Origin: Rhamnusium bicolor
Taxonomy: Eukaryota > Arthropoda > Insecta > Coleoptera > Cerambycidae
Length of the DNA stretch: 64,000 bases
Direction: 5' to 3'
Assembly: GCA_029963845.1 (NCBI GenBank)
Contig: JANEYF010003072.1
Coordinates: 372,001 to 436,000, forward strand
Each line of letters starts with the position of its first letter. Positions within the stretch are counted from its first letter, which is position 1. This document shows positions 1 through 28,291 of the stretch, in pieces. Position numbers and translations under genes: made by a program. The notes under the pieces are model-generated. The model had not been told where the DNA came from, made no database searches, and was given only the letters and a program-made list of their open reading frames with translations.

Positions 1-389
1 TCCTTAGTGGCAACGAAGCAGTATAACTCTCTCCCACATATATAAACTCTAATTCTCTTTCTATTTATTGTAATAAAGGCAGGTGTTGCATGAAATCGAG
101 ATCAACAGTGTATGCATGTACATACACATCACCTAGCATCAAGCCTGCAATCAACGTAATTTATCGCTACCACCGATCTCTATTAATAACAACTGCCTCA
201 TCATTTATAACCAATAAACAACAACCGTCACAGCCTTATTTGCATTATATCTTAGTACCCGTCCTAACCCAAAGTCTACTTGTGAATTCATTGCATTTAC
301 ATATTATTTTAGGTAAAACATACATTATATGGCGCACTCTCACAAAGCAGATGACGTAATGGTAATCATGCAACAATAACATAACATTA

Positions 390-595
390 ACACCACATAA
401 TTTAGACCATCCCCAAATCTAAAGTATGAGCTGCACGAGGAGGGGTTACACTGATTAGAAAACGAGGACACACAACACTCCCTTTAACTACGTCAAGGTC
501 AAAGCCAGGATTTACACCCGGGAATCGGCAGAGAGTAACACCAGATATGTTTGTCACACTCTAGCTCACTGCGCTATCGAGCATGTATCATGGCA
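390..595 (-). repeat. tRNA-derived SINE, copy 1 (diverged)
   Basis: This shares its layout with copies at 3030-3240 and 22425-22620: 'aattagaccatccccaaa', 'aggggttacac', 'gaggacacacaacac', then 'tcactgcgctatcgagca' at the right end. Read on the minus strand this is a tRNA-like head (A-box-like TAGCGCAGTG) followed by a B-box-like region and a body. It is older than the other copies. Confidence 0.65.
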
Positions 596-644
596 TACAT
601 TTAAAAATAACATAACAAAATCAAAATTTTTATAAATAAGTATA

Positions 645-790
645 AACACCACAGAAATTAGACAACCTCCGCATCCAAAGCCAAAGCTGCATGGGGTTAG
701 TATGAAAAAAACAAGGATACACGACCATTATCAACGACATGGTTCTATCTCCAGGGATCAAATCTGGGACAAATGTAGTCAACAAATTTT
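645..790 (-). repeat. tRNA-derived SINE, copy 2 (fragment)
   Basis: A second fragment directly after copy 1: 'aattagacaacctccgcatcc aaagccaaagctgc' matches the tail part of the family, then decays ('gggatcaaatctgggac' recalls the B box). No terminal tRNA head is visible. Confidence 0.5.
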
Positions 791-2485
791 CCTCAAGCAT
801 TCTTTGAAATGTTCAGGAACTAGACAAGTAAACTACAACAAAAATTACCTAATATTAGGGGAGCCAAATATGCACCATATATCTCTGGGGACATGTTTTC
901 TTTTGTAGATTAAACTAAGTAATCATATTTAAAACATGCCATCAAAAAAATAACTAGCCCCAATACTACTATGGTCATTTGTTGTATAAAAAAACACACA
1001 AAGAAACCTCTTTAAAATTGTCTCCAACTTTGATTTTATATGTTTTTTTGGCAGAGCTTAAGGCATAAACTTAATTCTCTTAAAACTGCCACAGTGGATA
1101 TAAATCTGTATTTTCACTTTGTTATTGACAGTTTTGACAGTGTTATTCAATATTGAAAAGTATTAAGAGGGCTAATCGAACCAGTGTTTATAAGATAATT
1201 TTTCAAAATTTATTTCTTCCATACGGTTTGGTCAAATTACACCAAATTTGGAGGATCAGTAGTTGACAGTGTACTAGAGGGTACATTATGTATATCTATT
1301 TTAATTAATTTTCACTTTATGTAGGGGAAAATTTATACTGCAAATATAAGTGAAATTTGAACATGATTAGCTCCTGAATTATATCAATCGGTAAAATTCG
1401 AGGTAAAATTCATACATGTCTTCTAGAGTGAAGCTTCATAATTATGCTCAGCAAGTTTTTATTCCGTACTATTTGGTTAAAATGAATTTTCTAAATAAGT
1501 ATATCTTTGTCACTACAAATGGAGCAAGGAAGTGTTACCTCTATCGGGAATCGCACCTCAATGAAGTCGGTGAATAAAACGTCCCGTGAAGTTATAGTCA
1601 AGAGCAAAATTATTCAGCGGGGCATGTATAAAAACTTTCTAGAGAGTGACACAGCTATCCGAAGCTTTTTCCCGACTAGGCCCCTTAATGATTTAAATGG
1701 TTTGAACGTAATTAATTTTTTTTTCAAGAAATAATCTTAACAAATACAATTAACGATTATCGTAAATTCGTTCTTTTTCAAAACAAAATACGTTGCTCCT
1801 ACGAAACGAACATATTTTGTTCCTTATAATTGAATGTATTTGATTTTCGATAATCATTGTAACACTTGTAAAATTTGCGATAATATTTTCGAAAGTATCC
1901 ATTGTTCCGACAGTTTTGACATCTATTCTTGTGGGTTCAGGTTTCGGTCATGGAGTCTCTCTCTTTCTCATTGGAGGAGAGCATTCTGAAACATGGGTAT
2001 GACATGCTAACAAGTGCTGCCATACTTATGTTGTGTGGGTTTTCGATATCAGTGTGTTTGGCTAAAAAGAGGACATTTCGCTAAAACTATATACCGGACA
2101 AAAAAATAGGCCTCAAAAAGAGGACATTCGGTAGAAACCAGATATATGCTAACCCTAGATGTGCATACATGCTTCAAGGTTCCCCAACTCATTACAATGA
2201 ATTAAACCTTCCACGTTTGTAAAAAAAATGTCACTTCAATATTAGGAAATGACTACACAGACATTAACTATTTTTCCATGTGGCTAAATCTGGCTGTTTA
2301 TAAATTATGAGCATTATTAAATTTCGTAGGATTTATGAGAACTTGCCATGATTACCTAGCAAACTGGTAATTTGTTGTCATTAAATTTTTTACTACCAAA
2401 GATCTTCAATATAACGGATATATTAATAATATATTGTAAATAATTAAACTTTCAATTAAACATTAAAATACTGACATCATTATTA

Positions 2486-18483
<15,998 letters not shown>

Positions 18484-19420
18484 TTCTTTATTTTTATATA
18501 TCCAATATTAATAAATTAAATATTTCACAGCAGATTAATAATAAATTTACAATTAAATAATTAAACAGCTGATGTCACTCATGTCTTGTTGACATAAGAC
18601 TGACGTAAACCACGCATGAGTACTTTGCTCTGGGAAAGGAAAAACAGATTGCGGTAAATTTAAAAGTTCTAAAATTTTGGATGATATTTTAGTCAAAATG
18701 AAATGTACTGATATAAGTGAAAGTTTCTATTGACATAAAAAATGTCAAGAGATGATCAAGTTACTAATTGACCTTTTTTTTTCAGTTATTATCGATAACT
18801 AGCGGTATGTTCCCTTTAATTACACATTTTAAAATACTGTGTAGAAGATCGTGGTTACTTTCGCAAAATTTATTAAATGCAATCCAACAAAAAGTAAATG
18901 AATAAAGAAATGTATTGTATCCACTTTTTCATACCCACATTTTCACACTTCTGCGTTAAACGCAGGTAGGTAATGAAAATAAATGTTATTATAAATGGGG
19001 TAGAGTGGGGCTTAAATACGATATACCTAGTTGATAAATCATGGCACGAAACAGTATTTTCTATATGTTAATATTAACAATAATACTAAATTATGAGGTG
19101 AAATTTACAAAAACTACATATTATAATTAGGACGAATTGTATTTTCAGAATAAAACTTTTTTTACAATAAAGTTAACATAATTTTTCTCAAAATCTTTTA
19201 TCGATAAATAAAAATAACGGGTTATCTATATCTAAAATTTAACAGTAATAATCGCAATACAATATTTTTTATTGAACAACGAAATATTGAAATACTCTTA
19301 AAGGTGTCGATAAATGGTACAATCACCTAATGTCGACTCTGTGGAGCATAACATATGTTAAATGAATAAAAAAAATATAGCAAAAAATTCATTGATTGCT
19401 CAAATAAAAATTGTATCCCC
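18484..19420. other. Region upstream of the DnaJ gene
   Basis: This holds the presumed DnaJ promoter and 5' flank. No TATA box, CpG-rich block or divergent gene is obvious. AT-rich. Confidence 0.5.
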
Positions 19421-20665
19421 TGCAGTGGCGGCTCGTGATAATTTTATTTGGGGGGCTCTAGTTTCTTAAAAAATATGAACAACATAATAAGACTCATCTT
19501 CAGTCCCTCGGTAATTTCATCCAAGTAGAACTATGATTTGTGATAACAAAATAAAAAGTTTTATGTGCATATGTACAATAAAAAAAGTTCACAATATAAT
19601 AATCACTTAAAAATGCAAATAAAAATGTTGTTGCTTATACACAAAATCAACTCTTCTGTCCTTCTGGGAAATAAAATGTTTTATGACTTTTTCGACAAAA
19701 TTGCTTATGTTACGGATAAAGTTCTTATTCACTAACATCATTGCTAGGTCATTAAGACGTTCTTCATTCATAGTGTTTCTTAAAAATGTCTTTATTCTTT
19801 TAAGAGTTGAAAAAACATATTTCTGATTCAGCAGTAGACATCCAAGTTGCCACAATAATTTTTAGTAATTTGATCGTTTCGCTGAACGTTTCATTTAAAC
19901 CAATTTCAGACAGCCAAGAAAGCATGTTTAGGCCACAATATTTTTAAAATCAGTTCTTGAATAAATGACTTCCAATTCAGTCCTTAATTTGTCTTGGATT
20001 GAATAAGATTCGAGAACTGATTTGAAAGTCGACGTCAGAAATTTCTTTGAATAATTAAGAAATTTGTCTACATTCACTAAATGACCTCTGTATGACAATC
20101 GTTCTTTCATCTGAAAAATTATTGTATCACACACTTCCTTAGCAATTACGGAATTTCTATTTTCAGGATTAATTTTTCTCTCCTCGAAACATTCTGGGAC
20201 ATATGGAAAACAAAACAGAGCGTTTACCTTATCACATCCACAAATCCACTGACATTTTTTGTAAATTTCCGTAGAAAAATGCCTCGTGAAAATACGCGTC
20301 CCTACCTTGTCTGATTGGTTAAGAGTCAATTATGGTGTTGGTCGTCTGAGTTTCTTGATTTTACTTTTTCTGGCAGAATTTAAAATTCACTTTTAGAATA
20401 TTATTTATACTATTCTCAATCATTTTGGCATCAACCAACTTAAAATAACACAAAAACACTCAAAACAGTGAAACCACAAATAAATATATAGTCACTACTA
20501 CACTACAAAAACATTAAGAGCGCACTGCGGTTCTGATAACTTGAGCCTTCTGTCGCTTTGTAAAAACCGTTCTCCGCTTTCGGCAATTTCTGCGCTCGGC
20601 TCGTTTCTTCATATATTTCCTTATGCAAGGAATGGCTCATGAGCTGAGCTTGAGCCCCCCACTCT
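19421..20665 (-). pseudogene. hAT transposon remnant (ZMYM1/TTF-type transposase)
   Basis: Minus strand: CDKVNALFCFPYVPECFEER with TRIFTRHF (TTF zinc-finger-like head, 20329-19928) and, after a deletion of the catalytic middle, STLKRIKTFLRNTMNEERLN (19810-19740), the hAT C-terminal dimerisation motif. The left end 'cagtggcggctcgtgataat' at 19421 is a hAT-type terminus. The right end is only approximate. The core transposase is missing, so this is a deletion derivative. Confidence 0.75.
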
Positions 20666-20738
20666 CTGGTTGGAGTTATAAGTTGACAGTCAGTACATTA
20701 TGCGACTTTATTGTACGCATAGCCCTTGCAAATAGGTA

Positions 20739-20764
20739 ATAACTGTGTTAATTAACACAGTTAT
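20739..20764. repeat. Perfect 26-base palindrome
   Basis: 'ataactgtgttaa' is followed directly by its exact reverse complement, with no spacer. It lies just right of the hAT remnant; function unknown. Confidence 0.9.
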
Positions 20765-22424
20765 AAAAAGATATTAAATATAAAAAAACTGCATATCATG
20801 CATTTAATTACTGTTACATTTATTATTGTAGTATTAGGTACATCCATGAAATCAAAATAACTTTTTGATTTTTAACAGCCTATTATTTTGTTTTGTTAAG
20901 CAATGGATAACTTTTCTTAAATTAGTCCTTTGAAAAACAATTTTTCCACTGCAAGTGATACATCATTTGAAAGCTCTTTTTTAAGCGAAAAACGAAAAAT
21001 CCAAATGGCTGCCATAATAAAAACAAAAGTTACCTCGGATATCTCGAAAACAAATAAATATCGATCATTCGTTTCTACACCCAAATATTAGTCTCCAAAA
21101 AGTGTCCTAATAATATAAATGTCTAAAACCTGCCTGACCAAGGATTACTTGGCTACAGCCAAAAAGAGAAATCACAAAATTTTCTTTTTTTTTTGGAAAA
21201 TCCCAAAAACGGTATTCAGTTAGTGGTAATTTCTTAACAGATTTGGAATCAGCATAAAATTTGCTAAAATTTATCCCATTTAAACGACCTTATAGATCTT
21301 ATGGTTTCCGCGATCGCAATGCTGAGCATCGAATTTGGGACACACTGTATATTGGAGAAATATTTCCCTTCACCTAAAGAATGTTTGCTTATGTTTTGCA
21401 ATATTTGCAGTTACTTAGTAATTCCAATATTACGAGATTTTTTTTTAAATACTTATCAGTTATCGACTTTGGTCTAGCGTGAAATAATTCTTTAATTTTC
21501 GTAATTATTTAAGATTAAATCTTATCAATTACGTACCAAAAAGAATTATAATAGAGATAATACAATAACACTATTGGGATGTTCGAAAAACCAACTAGTC
21601 GGATATCCGAATACTCGGTTAATTGGATATAAGAAAATTGACTATTCGGATATCCGAAAAATCGGTGCTTCGAATATCCAAAAACCGGTTAATCGGATAT
21701 TTGAAAAATAGACTATTGGGAATTTGAAATGCTAAAAAATTGGTCATTTGCATAATGATAATACTAGAACGAGTTATTGCATTATCATACTAAACGTTTC
21801 ATTATTATGTTAATATGCGCACCTGTTGTCTACGGATTTCTAGGATAGTGCGCGACGTAAAACATAAAGTACGTGGAATTCGGTTTAGAGTATGTCATAT
21901 GTCGATCTGGTTTGCTGGAAAGTCAGTTGCACGTGCGGTAAGTATACGCAAAGTCTGGAAAAAATAGTGATAATGCTATTGTTAGAAAAGGAAGCTGATG
22001 AAGAAAGTTATTACTAATATACAACCATAAAAGAAAATCTGAGAGTGAACCATTTTCTTCTAAAAAATATGAAGAATTTATATAAGTATGCTACCAGAAA
22101 AAAGAGAGTAGGAGATGTCCTATAATTTTGACAATATTTTCCTTGCCAGAATGGCAAAAAATTGCATAAAGATTTTTTTTCTTCTAGCATCAGCACAAAC
22201 TATAGTCCGCCCAGCTTCGAGCTCCGCTGAAATATAAAGCTACAGTTTTTTAGGACAGTGCGCGACGTCAAACTTATCGCCGCTGACAAACGTTCAGATC
22301 TAATGTATTGAAGCAGATTCCTAGCGTAGAGTGCGCCTTATTCTACGTACATGCCGCCCATGGCAATGTTAGTTTGAATGTACGTCTTAATCTATTTATA
22401 AAACACACGACATAAAAGACACTA

Positions 22425-22620
22425 AATAAATTAGACAGCCCACAAACCAAAGCCAAAGCTGCTCGGACAGGGGTTACACAGTTGAAAAAAATGCGGACAC
22501 ACACAACCAAACCCTACGACTTTGCCAGAATCGAAACCGGGATTTGAACCCAGAAGTCGATAGGCAGTAAACCAGCTACATTTGTCACAACGTTCTGGCC
22601 CATTGCGCTACCGAGCTCGG
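22425..22620 (-). repeat. tRNA-derived SINE, copy 4 (best preserved)
   Basis: Very similar to copy 3 over about 190 bases. Minus strand: GGTAGCGCAATGGG (A box) and GGGTTCAAATCCCGG (B box), spaced as in a tRNA. The tail end is an AT-rich 'actaaataaattagac'. All copies point the same way in the window. Confidence 0.8.
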
Positions 22621-22811
22621 TAATACTTTTATTAGATTTTAACAGAAATTCTAAATTTCAGGTTATCCCTTAATAGTCTCTTTTCTATCAACATACTATA
22701 TGCGCCTTCAAACTTCCAAGGAGAAAATTGTTCACTCTCAATTTTTTTTAAGATTGTGTATTATAAATAACACTTTCTCGTCGGCTTCCTCTTTTAATAA
22801 CAATGCGAAGT

Positions 22812-22962
22812 CCCCATGTGTGGAAATGCGGAACGGAACTGTCAGTTTTAAGTGATTTGGTTGACTTTCGACATTATGGCGACACCATGGGATTCGGTCT
22901 AAGCAATCAAAACGCTTGGAATTGACAGTTCCGTTCTGCATTTCTGCACATGGAACCGCACC
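22812..22962. repeat. Inverted repeat, about 45-bp arms
   Basis: 'gcggaacggaactgtcag' (left) mirrors 'ctgacagttccgttctgc'-type sequence (right: 'ttgacagttccgttctgc'), with the outer 'catgtgtggaaa' against 'tttctgcacatg'. A small foldback or MITE; the frame through it on the minus strand is a shadow. Confidence 0.6.
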
Positions 22963-23162
22963 ATAACATTACCACTATTTCTTCTAAATGCGCCTCATTT
23001 TTCATATACAACACAAGAAACATTAGAAAACCAGGTCGACACGCAACGTACTCTGGACGTTTCTGAGCCAGGTTCCACCTGTATAAGTTTTACTTCGCGC
23101 ATTGGCCTAGGAATCCGTATCTTAAGGCGGCATCCGCATGGCAAGCATTGAGAACAGAACTG

Positions 23163-23256
23163 AGAACCTTCTCGTTATTTGATTCGTTACATTTTAATCA
23201 AGGTCATTTCGAAAAAAGTTGTAACCAATCAAATAACGAGAAGGCTATTCGTTCCC
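23163..23256. repeat. Inverted repeat, about 27-bp arms
   Basis: 'ccttctcgttatttgattcg' at about 23168 mirrors 'aatcaaataacgagaagg' at about 23226. It could be a hairpin or the ends of a tiny MITE. Confidence 0.65.
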
Positions 23257-23489
23257 TCCTCGATACTTACCACGAGGATGCCACCTAACTCTGTTACTCG
23301 TAATTCGTACCATCCGCATTCCGAAAATAAAGCGACGGTTCCGTTATCTTGCACGTGCCTTTAGTCTTTTCTCATGCATTTGCAACTGAGATTTCTTGTA
23401 TTATGTGTTCACCCATGTTTCTATATTTTTCATATACTAAAAAGGTACTAATCCATTTATAAATTCAGTAGTGAGTTGGAACCTTTGAT

Positions 23490-23665
23490 GTGAAGCTAAC
23501 ACTGACATGGTTTTCCACAATACACAAATACAAGTTGGCATCATCTGGAGAAAAGTAAAACTCAATCACCAATTTAATCATCCCCAGATGATGCCAACTT
23601 GCTTGACGAAACGCACTTCAAGGGCAGTCAGTATACAGTGATTCGATGTCTTATGGAAAACCCGG
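23490..23665 (+). mobile_element. Penelope-like terminal repeat fragment with hammerhead-like motif
   Basis: It shares 'actgacatggttttccaca', 'caagttggcatcatctgg', the inverted 'ccagatgatgccaacttg' and 'cttatggaaaacccggtcag' with the Penelope-associated ends at 39690, 43440 and 44330. The motif at 23582-23620 has CAGATGA, helix II GCCAA.. and GAAAC, but its helix II is mutated (gcttgac) and the GUC is lost. Confidence 0.6.
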
Positions 23666-23989
23666 TCAGTGTTTGCATTTATAATTCTTTATTTATGCAT
23701 TTACTGTCAAATTTGTGTGCATGGTAAATAAATTGCTAAAATATACTTATGTGATACAGTTCGAACAATCGGTTAATGTTAATTCAATTTTAATATAATA
23801 TTATGTAATATTAGTAAGATATTGGGACTACCGTAAACTGGCAATTTGAATACCGGGGTATTGTAAAAATTGATTATCCTAATAATCAATTAGCCGAGTA
23901 ACTGGATGTCGGTTTTTTAAAAACCAGCGAATGTCTGAAACTGGTTAACAGATATCCAAGAAACCGATTTCAGCTGCTAGTGCCACTTA

Positions 23990-24639
23990 CCTGGTGGAAA
24001 TATTTTCTGCCAATAGTCTAATTTTACTCTTGCAGTGTTCTGAAAAACAATTCCAGAAGAATGAGTAAGTCTAAAAAATTCTGAAACATTCTGAAAAAGT
24101 ATGAAAAGATCTATGTAAAACTTACTAAGCAGTTTGAAGACTGCATTTTTACAAGTTTTTAGACTCTTCTAGAATACTTTTTCAGAATTAATCAGATCTT
24201 TCATGAAAATTTAGCTAAAGTAAAAGTAAGACTTTTTCAGAGTTAATCAGTAACATTTAAAACATTTCAGATTTTCGCAAAATTATTTACTGTAGGTTTT
24301 ATCATATTTATTACTAATAAATATGATAAAACCTACAGTAAATAATTTTTCGAAAATCTGAAATGTTTTAAATTTTACTGATTAACTCTGAAAAAGTCTT
24401 ACTTTTACTTTAGCTAAATTTTCATGAAAGATCTGATTAATTCTGAAAAAGTATTCTAGAAGAGTCTAAAAACTTGTAAAAAATGCAGTCTTCAAACTGC
24501 TTAGTAAGTTTTACATAGATCTTTTTCATACTTTTTCAGAATGTTTCAGAATTTTTTAGACTTACTCATTCTTCTGGAATTGTTTTTCAGAACACTGCAA
24601 GACTAAATTAGACTATTGGCAGAAAATATTTCCACCAGG
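23990..24639. repeat. 650-bp near-perfect palindrome
   Basis: The arms of about 325 bases are reverse complements, centred at 24314 with a one-base spacer ('tttattactaataaa'). The outer ends are 'cctggtggaaatattttctg' and its complement. Only scattered mismatches and one-base indels are seen (for example one extra A near 24524). Non-coding. It could be a foldback MITE, but no target duplication is visible. Confidence 0.9.
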
Positions 24640-25439
24640 GTAGTTTAACGTATTCCAAAATTTCTATTAAAAAAAGTGTTAGGCATATTATTATTTATTA
24701 TAGGCAGAAATTTGCAGTTTAAAATCTCTAAATTAGGTAATTTAGTATAACATGCGATGTGATCATTGAATATTAGTAATTTATAATCTTATATTGAAGA
24801 TAATAAAATACAATAGGTATATAGACTGTAGACTGTATTCATTTAGAATAGGGACATTTACATATTGCTGGATGGGTGATCTTATACTTCAGAGAACTGT
24901 ATTTTTTTGTTGTTGATGGTAATCAACATGTTACTTCCTGTTATGCTACTATTTCTGATGATCAGCACTCTGCATCTTACAGTGAATATTGACTCATTTA
25001 GCTGCTAACAATGTGAAGGTTAAATTCGAGGATTTAGTATTTAAAGGATGCAATACACTTATCTACTTTTCAAAAAAATAGCATATTTTAAGTTGGCTTG
25101 GCCAAAGCCCTAGATGGATTGTAAATTATAACAGTACCCAAATCAAAACATTTTTGGCACTTACTACATAAAACGGGTTTATTTCAAGTTTATTCTTAGC
25201 TCGAAAGCAAATTAAAAATATCAGAATGTTTTCGTTGAAAAGTTTTCTTAACCGCCTCTCAAGTCACCGAGGTAACTCCCAAAAAATACTAGGAATGTTG
25301 GACCTTACATAAGTATATTTAAAAAATGTTAAAAAACAACGCATAACACAAATGTTATTTTGTAGTACTGGATCATAATGCAACAATTGATAATATTTGC
25401 GAGTAAGAATCTTGGCTTGTGGTAGTGTGACTGTAGCTG

Positions 25440-27312
25440 AGAACTAAACGCTTCTTTCTTAAAAAGACGATTTTAGGATACGTTAAATCTTGCACAATAT
25501 TTCAAACGATTTTGTAAACATATATATTGTGTGGTGTCACATAGCAAATTGTTTGTAATTTTGAATTGTTATATAACATAACTAGACACCGGACAATTTC
25601 CGTGCTTACTGGGTCAGTAAATGAGGTGAGAGACAATAACAATCATTTGTAACGAACAATTAAAATACGTACCTCGGGTGTTTTAAGATTTCATGAAACC
25701 TCCTATGCTGTGCTCAAGGCATTAATATAAATTGATATTATTCTCACTTTTAACACCAAAATTACACAAATCATTTACCACTATTTCCTCAACTGGTCGT
25801 GCATTGGGCTGCAACACCATTTTACTACATATTAACAGTGGAGGTGTACTCTGTATAACACTTAAAGTACGCATAATAACATTAATGTCCTTTGAAATCC
25901 ACGGTTTCAACACAAATCCGCACGTATTGATTTTTCGCGTCCTCTGTCAAATTGTCCATGACATTTATACACTACAGGAAAATACTTGTTGAGCATATGG
26001 TCGTGCGTGCATGTATTTCTCAAGGCGCTCAAAAAGTTCCCTCGACAAATGTAGTGAATAAAATAATATGCACAAGTCGTAAAGAAACGTACTATACGCA
26101 GATTGTCCTGATATGTTTCGTTCTTTATTAGAACGATGAACTATTGATTCAAAATGCCGTTTAACGTGTTAGTATGGTGAAACATTGATTTCCCGTTACA
26201 CACGGTATAGTGTTAACTGCAGATCCATCGATCAAAAGTCATCAAACCAAGAAACAATTTTCTGCAGTTCAGTTACCGTTGATAAACAGGAACGAAAATG
26301 CGTCATAGTTGTTACTATTTATTTTTACCCTCGCGCCGTTCATACACTTCGACGATTTCAGGTAAACTGAATAGTGATTAAACACGGGCTAGATCTCGTC
26401 GCGCCTGCGTACTACGCTTTTCTATGGAAGCTCAGACAGGCCGGCCGGTTAGGAAGCCCATCCGGGACACACGGAAATTGTCTGGTGTGTAAACATAACA
26501 CAATAACTGGCAAAATCTACCCCTAATATAGAACTTTCTATAATATAGTGCCCAATTTCTTATATCTAAAATTCTTCAGTGTAAAATAGCATAGTTTGCA
26601 AATGATAATTTCACACGAATTATTGCTCAACCGATTGCTTAATTTCTTAATTTTCTTGTACAGTATTTAGAATAGTTAAAATCGTCTTTAGACTAGATAC
26701 TTAATACGAGAAATTAATCAATAAATTGATCAATAATTTGTACGATAATTTTGTTTGTAAACTATTCTTTTCTTCACTACAATGTTTAAAATTCGGTACG
26801 GTGGCATAGTACGCTTTATATTATTAGGTATATTAAGTATAAAAAATACAAATTTACGAACAATGTGATGACACTATACAATACTTTTTTTAATCATTTA
26901 TTTAACGTCGGCCTATTTCCGCTACCAGTGCCAATCACCGACGCCAGGAGACAAACTACCTCCAACCTGGAAATTTTGCCGAACCTCTTCTCTGTCGAAG
27001 AGTAGGAATTTTTTATTTGCCTAACATCTAATAAACAAGAAACCAATTGTTTTATATCCCTGCTGAAGGATGGTATATCACCTACACAACCCTCGCTTAA
27101 GATTGCATAGCTTTTGTTGATGTACAAACCGCTAGAAAACGGGACGAGGTCGCCGAGTTTCATTTGAGTTACCATCAAATTACTAACTGCGACTGGTGTT
27201 CCTTATTAACTTTCGTATCAAATACGAGTACTCTTAAAGCAGATCAACGCTCGCCTCCTTACACAATACTTATTGCTTACAAAATTTTTGAAATATTGTG
27301 CAAGATTTAGCT
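25440..27312. mobile_element. Nested inverted-repeat element, about 1.9 kb
   Basis: The outer pair 'aaatcttgcacaatatttca' (about 25485) matches the complement of 'tgaaatattgtgcaagattt' (about 27290-27308), with similarity continuing inward ('attttgta', 'attgtgt'). An inner pair 'acaccggacaatttccgtg' (about 25585) matches 'cacggaaattgtctggtgt' (about 26470). No transposase recognised; small minus-strand frames at 25913-25722 and 27178-26894 have no known family. Confidence 0.5.
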
Positions 27313-27319
27313 CAGTCTA

Positions 27320-27733
27320 AAGGCCCCCACAGGTTGTAAGTTTAGCGTTTAGTTCCAACTAGATGTTTTTGACTGATACGACAAATAGATGGTGTGTGAA
27401 GTTTTATCAGTCAGTTTTAGACTGATTAGTCCGACTGAAGAACTGAAGCAAATTTCATCGATTTGTCTGTCTTGTCAACTCAACGGAAATAAAATTCAGG
27501 TGTATGTGTGTGTGTATGTGTGTTAGACCTCAGTTAAATCGTTAATCGTTATTTTTTTATTTAATTGTTACACTTGGAAGCAAGTTGTTATTTTTAACTT
27601 TAACAGACTAAACTGAAGCAATAGGAAAAGAGTAATTTCATAATGTGTGGACACACGTCAGATTAGATAAATCTCTTGAGATTTAACCGTTACGATTTAA
27701 TTGAAATCCGAACTGACAGTCTGTGGGGGCCTT
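27320..27733. mobile_element. MITE-like element with GGCCCCCACAG ends
   Basis: 'aaggcccccacag' at 27320-27332 and its exact complement 'ctgtgggggcctt' at 27721-27733 bound 414 bases of non-coding sequence. G/C-rich ends in AT-rich DNA argue for a transposon. A target duplication was not found. Confidence 0.65.
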
Positions 27734-28162
27734 GAAACCGTCTGAGGTTAATCTGTGGACATACATACAGGAAAAAGTATTTAACGGTCCACTGTGTATA
27801 ACATTACAAATTCAACAAATTCATGAATTATCTACAGATGCTTTAAACCTATATTTACTTTTCCATTTATCTACAAATTAAAATGTTGATAGTGTATAGT
27901 TGACTATATTATTAATCTGAGGTTGACTCAGAGCAAACTAACTATGTGCACAATATCAAACAACATGAATAGGAAATCAAATTAAGTAGTTTTTTTGTCG
28001 CCGATTTATTTAAGTTTTTAGATTTATTTTCAACGCATTTTTTATGTTCGTGTGTAGTGAAGTCAAGGTAAAAGGTAACTATTAAATAGTTATAGAATAT
28101 TAATATCGACTCAGTGATTGAATAACTTAACAATAACTGCATTGTATTATATCTGACTTAAC

Positions 28163-28291
28163 ATGTCAATGTTTGTGATTGAAAATAACATAATAAAAAC
28201 TGAAGAAATTAATTTTGACTGTGATGCTTTGGGTGGCGTTGGAAATGTAATTTTCAACTACATGAAGAAACATGGCCAAAAAGTAGCTCAG
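28163..28291 (+). CDS. Acyl-CoA synthetase exon 1 (start)
   Basis: The ATG at 28163 opens 43 codons, beginning MSMFVIENNIIKTEE and ending GQKVAQ, with the strong donor cag|gtgagt. The segment LGGVGNVIFNYMKKHGQ matches the N-terminal helix of 4CL/luciferase-like enzymes, where 'G..IF..m..hg.kvAQID' spans the first junction. No clear TATA box is visible upstream. Confidence 0.85.

Larger units (their letters stand above)
21585..23970. mobile_element. Putative hAT-like element with GGATATCC subterminal repeats
   Basis: 21590-21725 repeats short motifs such as 'cggatatccga' and 'aaaaaccgg', and 23870-23970 holds similar sequence in inverted sense ('accggggtattg', 'cggttttttaaaaacc', 'gatatccaagaaacc'). 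Subterminal arrays of this type flank many hAT elements. The 2.1 kb between them holds a SINE, two hairpins and a Penelope-like end but no recognisable transposase. Ends and target duplication were not resolved. Confidence 0.4.

Noticed and set aside
26894..27178. A 94-codon minus-strand frame (VPFSSGLYINKSYAILSEG) as a gene
   Set aside because: No recognisable family, no splice partners, and it lies in an inverted-repeat element; left as unassigned.
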